From the NCBI GenBank assembly GCA_001792895.1, contig MARA01000034.1, positions 186,001 through 250,000 of the forward strand: a DNA stretch of 64,000 bases, given 5' to 3'. Made by a program: the position numbers and the translations under genes. The notes below the pieces were generated by a model. It was not told the origin of the DNA. It made no database searches and was given only the letters and a program-made list of their open reading frames with translations. This stretch comes from Lentinus brumalis (Eukaryota; Basidiomycota; Agaricomycetes; Polyporales; Polyporaceae). Of this stretch, positions 23,531-32,235 are shown piece by piece (the first letter of the stretch is position 1; every line of letters begins with the position of its first letter).

Positions 23531-24300
23531 GTTATGTCCGCGCCCCTGCGGGCTAGGACGAATACGCGCATCCTCTTCCTGCAGGATGTCAGCCTGAGTC
23601 TGACTCGCAGGCCACCACCTTTGAGTCCCCGTCGTCGTCGCTTTGACCCTAAGTGAGCATGTCGCAGCTGAAATAGAAGACATTCGTACTGAGTTCTCGT
23701 TTCAGCAGAGTAGCAGCAACGATTAGAAGTACGACTGTGGAGGTCCCGCCAAATGTTCAATGCAACTCGGCTGCCGAGTCGCCCTTCTCATGGCCTCGAA
23801 CATGACCCCGACAGCTGGTTGTCACGATATCGAACGCGGGCGACGGCCGTCGTGCGCCTTCTCGATTCCGTACTCTCGTCTGCATTCGACGTCCGCGTAT
23901 CCCTCACTCGTGAGGCGTATTGCAGTTCTTGTCCCGGGCTCCCTCGCAGCGATATAATCAGGTTCGTCGTACGCAAACTCTATACTCGCACAGGTCACAT
24001 CGGTAACACAACGACACGCAGAATACTCGCCGACTTTCGAGTGTTCGTTCAGGAGATGAGCGCGCTCAAGGGCCGAGAGATGGTGGTATGTACGATTCTA
24101 TCGAAGGTATGTAGCTTCGGTGACGAGCCAGACGACTTGAGCCTTGAGGACTCTAAACACGACGGACCTAGATGTACTACTACTTATTTCGACCCATGGA
24201 ACGTCTGTCCCTTACACGCTGCTCACGCAGAAAACAAGCTGGTATGCGGTCTGCGGAACGCCATGACCGCAGTATACCTCGGCGGTCGTATGTGATGACA
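23530..24300 (+). other. Recombinant insert of A-front sequence with an open VFVQEM exon
   Basis: From about 23535 the sequence matches 9535-9760 and 43450-43660 (..TCCGCGCCCCTG.., then ..GAGTTCTCGTTTCAGCAGAGT..). A 180-codon plus frame (23753-24295) follows. Its part ..TRRILADFRVFVQEMSALK.. is the intact form of the exon broken at 100-230, and is followed by GTATGTAGC. The family is unknown. Position and breakpoints indicate unequal recombination between an A and a B unit. Confidence 0.5.
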
Positions 24301-24711
24301 CAAAGCTCGAGTTGGTTATTTGGATTTGAGGTGAGTAGACAGCACGACAGGGCATCATACAACTCGCAAATACGTACCTAGAAATGCAGGCGCATGTCAT
24401 CCGCCTTTTGGATTGTGGTGGAGGATGTTTCTCGGGTCTGGACGCGATGAGGGTTGAGGAACCAAAGCATGAGCGTGTATTTCATTGCCTGCAACAATCT
24501 AGGGAGGAGGACAGTCCGACTATCGGCAAAGGAAGTGAGGAGGCAAGCAGACGAAGCGACCAGGCAAAGAGCGTGACTACAAGAAGGAAGGAAAGTGAGT
24601 ATGTGTGAATGGTGGCGCGAAGGCGAACCCAGTAGTACGCGGAGAGCGCGTACCATATGTTGGTGACCAATCAGTCGATACTGAAAGTGTAGTAGTAAGA
24701 ATGATATCCAC
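24300..24711. other. Sequence unique to unit 3, replacing the last F-box exon
   Basis: No counterpart of this stretch is visible in the other units. On minus it carries a 116-codon frame (24728-24378) that overlaps the end of F-box exon 4 in another frame. It lies where the final F-box exon and the 3' end of gene P would be expected. Nothing else recognised. Confidence 0.4.
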
Positions 24712-26402
24712 CTAGTTGTCCTCTGCATCCTGCCTCTGCCTAAGTCTTCGACGGGTCGGTATAAGTTTGGCTATAACTTTCTTCAGCACATCTCGCTTGC
24801 GGCGACGTGGGTATGGGAGAATCGTGTCTGGAAGGACTGTAGATAGCTGGCGGTTGGCATAGTCCTGCGGAGTTAGATCGCAATCTCGCCATTGATTTTG
24901 TCGGTACCCTGTGGGTATCGCGAAAGATCAGCTTCATGGACAATGCCGCATTGTCTAGTGGAGCTCTGTTCACCGATAAGAACGGTACTCACATGCATGA
25001 GTTGGCTCTACGTAGAGCCTCTTCCACCTCGAGAGCGTCGGAAAGCATTCAGCGACAGCAGTCCTCCACCAATCCTCCCACTCGAGCCTGTCCCCCAGAT
25101 TCTCCACAACAAGGCCTGCCCTGCAAGGATCGGGTTCAGGGCGGTTGTCGGTGTCCCCACTGGTCTGGTCCTGAAGTTCGCCCTCGGCAGTATCCTTCCT
25201 ACATAGCGCTGCTTCTACGACGGGGCCGATGGGGCGGAGGAGCGCAACAAATTCTTCCCGTTTGAATTCACTTCTCGACGCCGGTACAAGGTAAAGGCAT
25301 CGTTGGGTAGGCGATAGGTCGCCAACTACATCGTCGCTTGAGGCCATCCATGAGAGGAGCGTGTCCCGGAGAGACTCAAGCGTTTGATCTGGCTGGGAGA
25401 ACGGTGCGAGGAGACAAAAGAGACGTCCCAAGCAGGGGAAGGACCGGAGATTCAGAGCAAGTGAGGGGGCTTCCTGTTCCACGTCTAATCCTGAGAACGA
25501 ATAGTGAGATGTATGCTTGGTTGAACAACCAAACCTGACTCACGAGGATGCTCTATTCGCACAGCAGGAGGATCGTTAGGGAACTTGGTCCACAGCGTGC
25601 GGAGCGAGAGGCCAAGCGCGGACAACAATCTCTGCCTGCCCGGCTCATCCATGTCGTAGCACTTCGATGCGAGTCAATACAAGCCTGTGCCGTGTTTGAT
25701 CTGGAGACATACCTCGAGTAGCGCGAGATTTGGCAGGAACATCTTCCGAGAGTCGTGGGAGCTGCGCTTTGCCATACAGACTGGATCCAGGCCGAGGACA
25801 GCCCAGGAAATACGGTAACAGACGAGTGCTTTCAGGTTGGGAAGCATACTGAGAAAGCGGGCGAAGTCCCCAAACGACGGGAACCTCAATTCCGAAAAAT
25901 TTAGTGTGCGGATACTATGTGAGATGGACGTCAACAGGGACGGGAAGTATCGATGGATGGGTAGGAACGGGAGCTCCTTCTCGCCCTCAGGGAGTGGGTT
26001 TGCAGCCTTCTCGGCATCGTCAAATCCCGTGATGAATAGCGCAGCGAGGTTGGTGAGCCTCCCTCGCAGAGCCGTGAGGAACAACACAGCAGGACTGTAT
26101 GGCACATGGATGTGTCCTCGCAATGCGAGTGTGCGCACGTAACTTCCGAGCTCGGGCGATGCGTCGAGGAGCTCTGCAAAGCGATAGAGCGTGTCCTTGT
26201 CTCGAAGGAGGACGGAGTCGAAGAGAACCCTCTGGGCGCGTGGACGCCATGCGCGACAGACGAGTGCGCAGCTGGAGAGGGTAGCCAAAGACGTCAAGAC
26301 GAAGTAGTACCGGCCGTCGTACACCTCTTCGATGACGCGCTCGCAGACCTCGATTGGGAGTCGTGGCTCGGTGTTGACCGGAGACGGAAGGGCGTCAGTC
26401 AT
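24712..26402 (-). CDS. F-box domain protein, copy 3 (intact, altered C-terminus)
   Basis: Exons on minus: 26402-25713 (690 nt), 25661-25544 (118), 25484-24993 (492), 24908-24712. Total 498 aa with no internal stop. F-box-like domain at about residues 14-60 (LPIEVCERVIEEVY..CALVCRAWRP..VLFDSVLL). Exon 1 has one extra codon. The first half of exon 4 keeps the family block QWRDCDLTPQDYA, but the rest (..DVLKKVIAKLIPTRR..) diverges and ends in TAG at 24712-24714. The fifth exon present in all other copies is absent. The predicted role is SCF substrate recognition. The changed tail could reflect a viable truncated product or decay after the unit 3 rearrangement. A downstream splice into the unique region cannot be excluded. 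Confidence 0.75.
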
Positions 26403-26499
26403 GTCGTGAGGGAAGCGTACACCTGAGCAGAGGACAGAGCAGCGCAGAGACGTGAGGGAGGAGAAGGGGATCGAGGTCTGAGGGGACCTGCGGGTCTGT

Positions 26500-28960
26500 G
26501 TATGTATGGCGATGAGAAGCGCACATGTCCTAGGATCGCGGTACGAGTTCCGGTGGTCCGTGAACCGACCGTTCTGCGCGTTTGTGCTCGCAGCCCGTAC
26601 TCGTTTTGTTGCGCCCTCGAGCAAGCCTCAGTCCTCAGGGCTTGGGTCTTGCAACTCACCCGCAAAAGAGATCGTGCCGGAGGTAGATACACTCGTCATG
26701 CACGCCAGCGTTCATGCGGTATTCGGGATTCTATATTAGAATCAGGCTGTACGCGGACAGAAATGGCTATATGCTCTCAAATTGCACTGGTCGGCAGCGG
26801 CGGTGCGTACAGTCACATAGACAGCGAGGGCCGCAGGAAAGCACACATCGTCGTGCGTGGAACACAGACGATACTTTGAGCCACCACTAGCATGATATTG
26901 AGCTCGAGAGACCTTGTCGCTGATGTTGAAGCGACCGCGCCGTCAAACAAATCTAAGCAAAGGCGACGGACTTGGTCAGCGTGGGGTTGCACGCTCAACG
27001 AAAGACACGTACCGAGGCAAACAGCAGTGGCGTCAATGTGAGGTGACTGTTGTATGTGAACTGCTGCGCTGGCAGATAGCGAATGTCGATCGACACCCTG
27101 CGGGCGTGGACCTTCCGCCTAGGCATACCTGTCCGTCCGTACGTCCAAGATGACCTGACGGAGAGAGAAGCGACGGCCGATCCGGGCGTCGACTATGAAA
27201 GAGGAGGATGGAAGGAATATGCAGTATGAGCGCGGAGAGAGCAGACATGTGTTGAGGCCGATGACGCGGCACAGACGCATGTTGCTGATCGTCGCCTATA
27301 GCGGATGGTAGATGGCACGAGATACGACGCGATGTCTGCCTCGCAAGAACTCGAGCTCTGAGTCTCATGAGCTCGGCAGGGGCATGACTGAGGATGCGGG
27401 CACCTTCCCATCCTGCGACGGAGCAGTTTGTTTGGCACCACGACATGTACAACGCGGATGGGCATTGTATGAATGTATGCGGGCAATGCTGTATCCCGCT
27501 GCTGCCCATGTCCAGCTTCTGAGTGCGAGTCCCCGCGACCGCGAGGATACAGCCCCGTCCTATACTTATTCCCGGACAGTGTCGAGCCAGTTGCGCCGCC
27601 CGGTGCAGTTCCCGCGTCGTGATCTTTGACGTTAGCGCACTGCCCTCCTCCGCACCGCATCGTGAGCCTCCGTCTGCATTGCCCTTCCCCGCCTTCTCCA
27701 ACATCGTGCCCGTGGACCGTGCCCACGCCTGGTCCGCAGGGCGGATCGCAGCCGATGCTGGGCGGGAAGGATCCGAGGGCGTAGTTTGAGAGCTGAGGTA
27801 GGAGTCGGAGAGCGCAGGCATGAGCGGCGTCAGCGACGCGTACATGGGGTAGACATCGGAATATAACACGCTGTAGAGCGGGGTCGGAATGGCGAACGGT
27901 GACACGTACAGCGCATGCGCAGTCTTTGTGCTTCGTCGAGTGCGAGGTGAGCCAAGTTCAGTTCGGGGGCAATTTGAGCCGGCCGCTGACTGTGTGATGT
28001 AGACACAGCGAAAGCGTGTCAGGGACAGCAAGCGGCGGGACCGGAAGTAGGGAAGTGAGGTCGCGGTCATGGCATTCAAGCTGGTGATGACCGTTTCTCG
28101 TGCAAGCCGCGGTGCTCCGTGTCGCGCGTCGTCAAGCCGCAACTATTCAGATTGAGCGGAGAGCTGAATTTACGGAAGCTGGTCAGCAAAGTACGCCGTT
28201 TCAGATAGTAGACGAAGAGAACGTACCTCCATGCTTCTCTGATGCAGCCCTACCCTCCTCCTCGGAGCCATCTGTCCTCCTCGAGTAAGATATTGCCCGC
28301 AGATAGATACCATGTTGTTGCAGCTGCTCAAAAATGGGATCCCCAACCGGCTCGTCGTATCGTGACGCGTGCATCGTGAATTGAGGGGACAGTGGAGGCA
28401 AATCGCGGTCACAGAGAGCAGAGGCTCGAGGACCGGGACGAACCAGAAGTACAACGAGCCCTCAGACCTCAGCCGCTCCCTCCCTCTCTCGCTTGGTGCT
28501 GCAGTCGCGGCCTACCCACAGCAGACACAGACGTAGATCGAGTACGCTGCTTCGAGGAACAGGAACGATAAGAGCGTCGGAGGAAGGCTCCAGAGGTTCA
28601 AGGAGCGAGGTGACGGGATACTGGGAGACATAATGAGTCCGCGACAGAAGATGATGGTCGCAGGAGTGCTTACCGTACTCAAGCAAGTGGGTCATAAGCC
28701 GTTCGGCCGCACGTGTGCCCTTGAGGATTATATCGGACCATGATTGTCGCTTGCAGATGGGTCGGCAGAAGGGCGAGGCAGCTGGTAGATCAGAAAGTAC
28801 ACCGAGGGACAGCAGAAGATATTTCTAGCGCAGCGTCGAGTAAACGAAGTCCGTAGCCAAGGCGTTGAGAACGTTGAGGTTGATGGTGAGTTGGGCGAGG
28901 ATGAAGTCGTCCACAGGTCCGGAGAGATAAGATAAGATTCCAGTCGGTGATCTCGGCCAT
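26500..28960 (-). pseudogene. Gene N, unit 3
   Basis: Start at ATG 28960 (MAEITDWNLILSL..). An indel soon after puts the ..LNVLNALATDFVYSTL.. block into a different frame from units 1 and 5. The second exon (28401-28227) reads ..YDEPVGDPIFEQLQQHGIYL.. and ..AISYSRRTDGSEEEG.. up to a GTACGTTCTC donor, with an acceptor at TGACCAG (about 28180). A 369-codon open stretch (28142-27033) contains ..SLPYFRSRRLLSLTRF.., which is conserved with unit 5, but its C-terminal half is not conserved. Unknown family. It lies between the F-box gene and the retrotransposon insertion site. Confidence 0.4.
28926..28939. promoter_or_regulatory. Triple GATA motif, unit 3
   Basis: GATAAGATAAGATT just downstream of the gene N start, as in units 1, 4 and 5. 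Confidence 0.3.
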
Positions 28961-29118
28961 GGCACCTCCTCCCGTGAGCTCGCGACTCTCCATTTAGTTC
29001 TTGGTCTCTGTTCTCCTCCAACGTCGTCATTCTTATTCTCAGACCGCCTGGAGGACCAGCAACACCTCATGCTACTCGAAGCCACCTGATTTACGTCTTA
29101 CACGTTCTCCGCCGCCAT

Positions 29119-29123
29119 ATCAT
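29119..29123. repeat. 5 bp target-site duplication, left (ATCAT)
   Basis: Matches ATCAT at 43241-43245 beyond the other LTR. The undisturbed boundary at about 9320 and 63979 reads CCATATCATCCCA with a single ATCAT. Confidence 0.95.
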
Positions 29124-29536
29124 TGTTGTGAAGTGGTCTAACTACGAGGCGCCGATGTGGCTGTGACGGGAAACGCCGAGTGAGATCGAACCCTCCTTCT
29201 CCTGACAAACGCTGAGCAAGGACCCCTTGAAGGTGTCGGGGCTTCGTTGACAATCAGTCAAAGAAGAGCCCGAGTGGTTCAGGGGCGAGAGGCTCAGACA
29301 ACGGACAGTGAGTGGTGCGGGCAAGAGAGAGATAGATTGTCGAGGCGTAGCTACGTCTAATATATACCCGAACCGGCGCGTATATAATAAAGTGGAAGGT
29401 GAATATAGGAGAAAGAGCTGAACAATAACCTAAGGATGAAAGGGGAAAGTATCTTAGTCTACAGTGGAATGTCCCGTCAGCTTCTAGTCGCGTCTACTCT
29501 TGTCGAGTATCCTCCGGAAGCCTCCATCCCATGACA
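29124..29536 (-). repeat. 3' LTR of outer Ty3/gypsy element (413 bp)
   Basis: Reads TGTCATGGGATGG..CACTTCACAACA on minus. Identical to 42828-43240 by eye over the full length. Contains a TATATA stretch (minus of about 29380-29393) as a candidate promoter element. A 60-codon frame inside both LTRs is not considered a gene. Confidence 0.95.
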
Positions 29537-29550
29537 CGCGCCCCCCAGAG
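29537..29550 (-). other. Polypurine tract, outer element
   Basis: CTCTGGGGGGCGCG on minus, directly upstream of the 3' LTR; the G6 core fits a plus-strand primer. It is short and contains pyrimidines, so the assignment is mainly positional. Confidence 0.5.
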
Positions 29551-29561
29551 TAGACGCGGTC

Positions 29562-29870
29562 TCAGAAGCGTCGTCCACCGGAGAACATCTCGAAGATCCT
29601 GGCCAAGTTCTCCTTGATCCGAGTGCGTTGCGCCTGGTCTTCAGCCATAAGAAGCTCTTCGACTTCAGCTTCCTCCTCGAAAACGGTGACACCGTCGCTC
29701 ATGATACTGTCCGCATATTCGCCCGAATACTCCGAGTCACTTATATAAGTGTCCTCCGTCTCGCTATCCATCCAGTCCTCGGAGCCTGAGGTGCTCGTAG
29801 TATCGAGGCTGGATGCGCAGTCGTCGTCGGAGCACTCCATGGCGTCTTCCGAGATGCAGATGCCGTCCAT
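29562..29870 (-). CDS. Acidic 3' reading frame, outer element
   Basis: A 102-codon frame from ATG 29870, rich in Asp, Glu and Ser (..ECSDDDCASSLDTTS.., ..DSETEDTYISDSEYS..), ending ..LARIFEMFSGGRRF just before the 3' LTR. It overlaps the end of the larger 3' frame (30772-29741) in another frame. The amino-acid bias looks coding, so it may be the true C-terminal part of that protein after a frameshift near 29880, or a separate small product. No signal peptide, membrane segment or known domain. Function unknown. Confidence 0.45.
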   Translation of the reverse strand: MDGICISEDAMECSDDDCASSLDTTSTSGSEDWMDSETEDTYISDSEYSGEYADSIMSDGVTVFEEEAEVEELLMAEDQAQRTRIKENLARIFEMFSGGRRF

Positions 29871-30772
29871 ATCGGGTCGGGACCGTCACCGGATCCGTTA
29901 GAGCCACTATACAGTGTAGCGTTTCCTTCGCCTTGTCCGGGACGGTACTGCCCGTAAGGTACGAGCGCATTGTGAGTGCCCGGTCCGAAGATTGGATGGG
30001 GAATGAGGGCCCGACAGGGGTTAGCGGCATTGGAATCAACTTCGAAGGAGGTGGGATCGTAGGCCATTACGGCATTCGGAGCATTAGAGGCGAGTACTGG
30101 ATGAAGCATAAGTTCGCGGCAAGGGTCGCTAGTAGCAGCGGTTCCGGGGTTGGCGAGTACGAGTTCGTTGGAAGCCTCACTACCAAGCACGGGATGAAGG
30201 ATGAGCTCTCGGTGGGGATTCTCATGGATACTGAGCACTAGTTTAGTCTCCGAATGAGAGCTAATGAAGGACGCGTCGACTTGCCTGATCCAAGCCTGAA
30301 TGTGTCGAAAGATGTCTTCCTCGTGCCATACCCAACCGTTCCGGCCGGCAGCTTGTTCGGTACGAGCGCGGGCAATGCGTATCCATGCCTCCGTCCGCTG
30401 TCCGACTTCTTGCATAGTCGTCCAGACGTCGGTGAACAACGCAAAGGTAGCTCTGCCCGTATTCAGAGGGTTGACTCCAAGGTTGGCGCGGATGTACGTG
30501 AGGACAACTGGTTCAGGCAGCCCGAGCTCTGCAAGCGCACCGGCTCGTAGGTCCGTAGGCTCGGGGCTGTGCGAACCGAGTAAGAGTCCGTACGACGCAA
30601 AGAGCACCTGTCGTTGGAGCTGCTCGAGGCGCGCCCACAAGGCTTGCGTGAGGGCGATAGGGTATTCGACGATGTACTGGTCTTGTTGCTCGACCAGCGA
30701 GAGGGTCTGAGTATCGACGAGCTCGTCAAGAGAGAGTCGAAAAAGGTCGAGCGGGAAGCTAGGGACAGACAT
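29741..30772 (-). CDS. Additional frame downstream of pol (unknown protein), outer element
   Basis: 343 codons from ATG 30772, starting 48 bases after the pol stop. It begins MSVPSFPLDLFRLSLDELVD and contains helical, Leu/Gln/Arg-rich sequence (..ALWARLEQLQRQVLFASYG..). A middle part has three imperfect repeats of an R-x-L-I/M-x-H-P-V/I motif (HRELILHPVLG, CRELMLHPVLA, CRALIPHPIFG). The position is that of env in errantiviruses. However, no signal peptide, transmembrane helix or furin-like site is visible, so I do not call it env. The last 50 codons look out of frame (see the acidic frame at 29562-29870). A protein of unknown role carried by the element. Confidence 0.65.
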   Translation of the reverse strand: MSVPSFPLDLFRLSLDELVDTQTLSLVEQQDQYIVEYPIALTQALWARLEQLQRQVLFASYGLLLGSHSPEPTDLRAGALAELGLPEPVVLTYIRANLGVNPLNTGRATFALFTDVWTTMQEVGQRTEAWIRIARARTEQAAGRNGWVWHEEDIFRHIQAWIRQVDASFISSHSETKLVLSIHENPHRELILHPVLGSEASNELVLANPGTAATSDPCRELMLHPVLASNAPNAVMAYDPTSFEVDSNAANPCRALIPHPIFGPGTHNALVPYGQYRPGQGEGNATLYSGSNGSGDGPDPIWTASASRKTPWSAPTTTAHPASILRAPQAPRTGWIARRRTLI

Positions 30773-30820
30773 GGTGTCGAAGGATAGAGAAAGGATAGGA
30801 AAGGCAGAGGCAACTGTAAC

Positions 30821-31656
30821 TCAGGAGAGGCGGTCGATGTGAGGGGAGGGATGTCTCTTCAGCGGGCAGTCAGACCTGCTTAAGTACTCCAGGAGCCAGT
30901 CAGGCGTGCCTAGCACGTTCCCGGACGCGTAAGCTCTTACGCGTCCCTCCGTGAGTGGCGCCTTGTCTTCTTTGGTCTTTCGGCCTTTGAGCGCTTCCTT
31001 TGCCTTTTTGGGATCGGTGGCACAATCGGGTCCCTTCACGTCCTTTGCTTCCCGTTTGCGCTTCCATGCTTCTAAGACGTCTGGTGCGTTGCGCAGCTGT
31101 TCCCTGGTGAGCCATTCATCTTCTTCCGGTGGCTTTCCGACCCATCGTGTTTTGAATAGCACCTTTCTCCTGCCGTTTCGCCCTTTGCTGACCTTTTGGT
31201 CGACGATTGCTTCGACCTCATCTTCTGGAAGCTCCTCGAAGTCGGCACGATTGAGCTTCTTTGTCGGACGGGTCCCGAGTTCGGGTGGCGACGGCTGATA
31301 GGATTCTAAGTGCACTATGTTCAGGACCGGATGAATGGCATAAGAAGTTGGTAACCTTAGCCTATATGCTACCGGGCTAACCTTCTGTGTGATCTCAAAC
31401 GGACCGTCGTATCGCATAAGCAGCTTCTTTCCTCGTCCGGACTCGTGCTGGAGCAGGTGAAGTGAGTGCGGGTTGATAACCACTAGGTCGCCGACTTCGA
31501 ACTCCTTTACTAGTCTGCCCTTGTCGTAAGCCTTGCACTGGTAGGCTTGTGCTTCGGTTAATGCCTGTTGCGCTCGATGTCGGTCTGCATGGAAATGTTC
31601 GGCCATTTCGTCCGCGGCTTGATGGTTGGAGACTTCCGCAGTAGTCCCTCCCCCCC
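30821..31656 (-). CDS. Integrase C-terminus and chromodomain (pol 3' part), outer element
   Basis: Continues pol after a frameshift in a C7 run (plus 31650-31656). Conserved pieces: ..MAEHFHADRHRAQQALTEA.., the GPY/F-like region (..VGDLVVINPHSLHLL..MRYDGPFEI..VAYRLRLPTSYAIHPVLN..), then a chromodomain at about 31225-31060 (..EVEAIVDQKVSKGR..VLFKTRWVGKPPEEDEWL..). Chromodomains in fungal chromoviruses bind histone marks and steer integration into heterochromatin (family knowledge). A basic Lys-rich tail follows. It is in the same frame as protease and RT, so the intervening integrase frame is bounded by two compensating one-base changes. Confidence 0.85.
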
Positions 31657-32235
31657 AGTCAAGGCGCGGGCGATAGGTTCTTGAACGGCTGGCGGATGAT
31701 GGAGGAAGGTGGAACTCGTGCGCGGCAGGTATCCGCGGAGAAGATAGGCGGGGGCGAAGCCGGTCACGGAATGAGGGGTGCTGTTGTAAGACAGCATCAG
31801 TCCGTCGAGGTGATCGCTCCAGTCATCTCGTCCAGGAGAGACGTATGCTCGCAGGGCGATCTCGAGATTCTGATTCATCACTTCGGTCTGACCGTCGCTC
31901 TGTGGATGATGCGCGGTGGTGAGTGCTCGCTGGACGTCCATATGTTTGCACAGTTGTCCCCAGAAATCATGCCGCCATCGAGTGTCGCGGTCCGTGATGA
32001 CTTGTCTCGGGAGCCCGTAGTGTGCCACGACGTGATGGAAGAAGAGCTTCGCCGTTTCGACTGCCCCGACCTTCGTCGTGGTGGGGATGAACATTGCATA
32101 CTTCGTCAGTTTGTCGACGATGACCAGGCAATTGTCGTACCCATGCGAGAGTGGGAGTTCGGGGATGAAGTCCATCATGACAACTTCAAAAGGATGAGCG
32201 GGAATGGGGATAGGTTGCAGGAGTCCGAGGGGGGT
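31657..32235 (-). CDS. Integrase catalytic core (pol, shifted frame), outer element
   Basis: An out-of-register stretch of pol between two homopolymer frameshifts (plus G6 at 32229-32234 and C7 at 31650-31656). It carries the DDE signature: Asp in MMDFIPELP (about 32180), Asp in VITDRDTRW (about 31995), and Glu in HPQSDGQTEVMNQ (about 31880). The residues are those of an active retroviral-type integrase. The surrounding open frame runs 32382-31558. The core joins the zinc-binding part encoded just upstream in the other frame. Confidence 0.85.

Larger units (their letters stand above)
19211..29110. repeat. Tandem ~10 kb unit 3 (subfamily B front, internally rearranged)
   Basis: Order: B-type front (19211-23530), a piece resembling the start of an A unit (23530-24300), unique DNA (24300-24711), F-box copy 3 (24712-26402), gene N (26500-28960). 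The B front matches 53370-58020 of unit 5. The left limit is approximate. The last bases abut the outer LTR retrotransposon. Confidence 0.8.

Noticed and set aside
27033..28142. 369-codon open frame on minus as a complete gene
   Set aside because: Only the first third is conserved in unit 5, the start is not at a conserved position, and splice signals inside related units contradict one continuous frame. GC-rich sequence gives long chance frames here.
29142..29324. 60-codon frame present in both outer LTRs
   Set aside because: It is in both copies only because the LTRs are identical; there is no coding bias or known LTR protein.
29741..30772. Envelope gene in the outer element
   Set aside because: Right position but no signal peptide, transmembrane segment or cleavage site.
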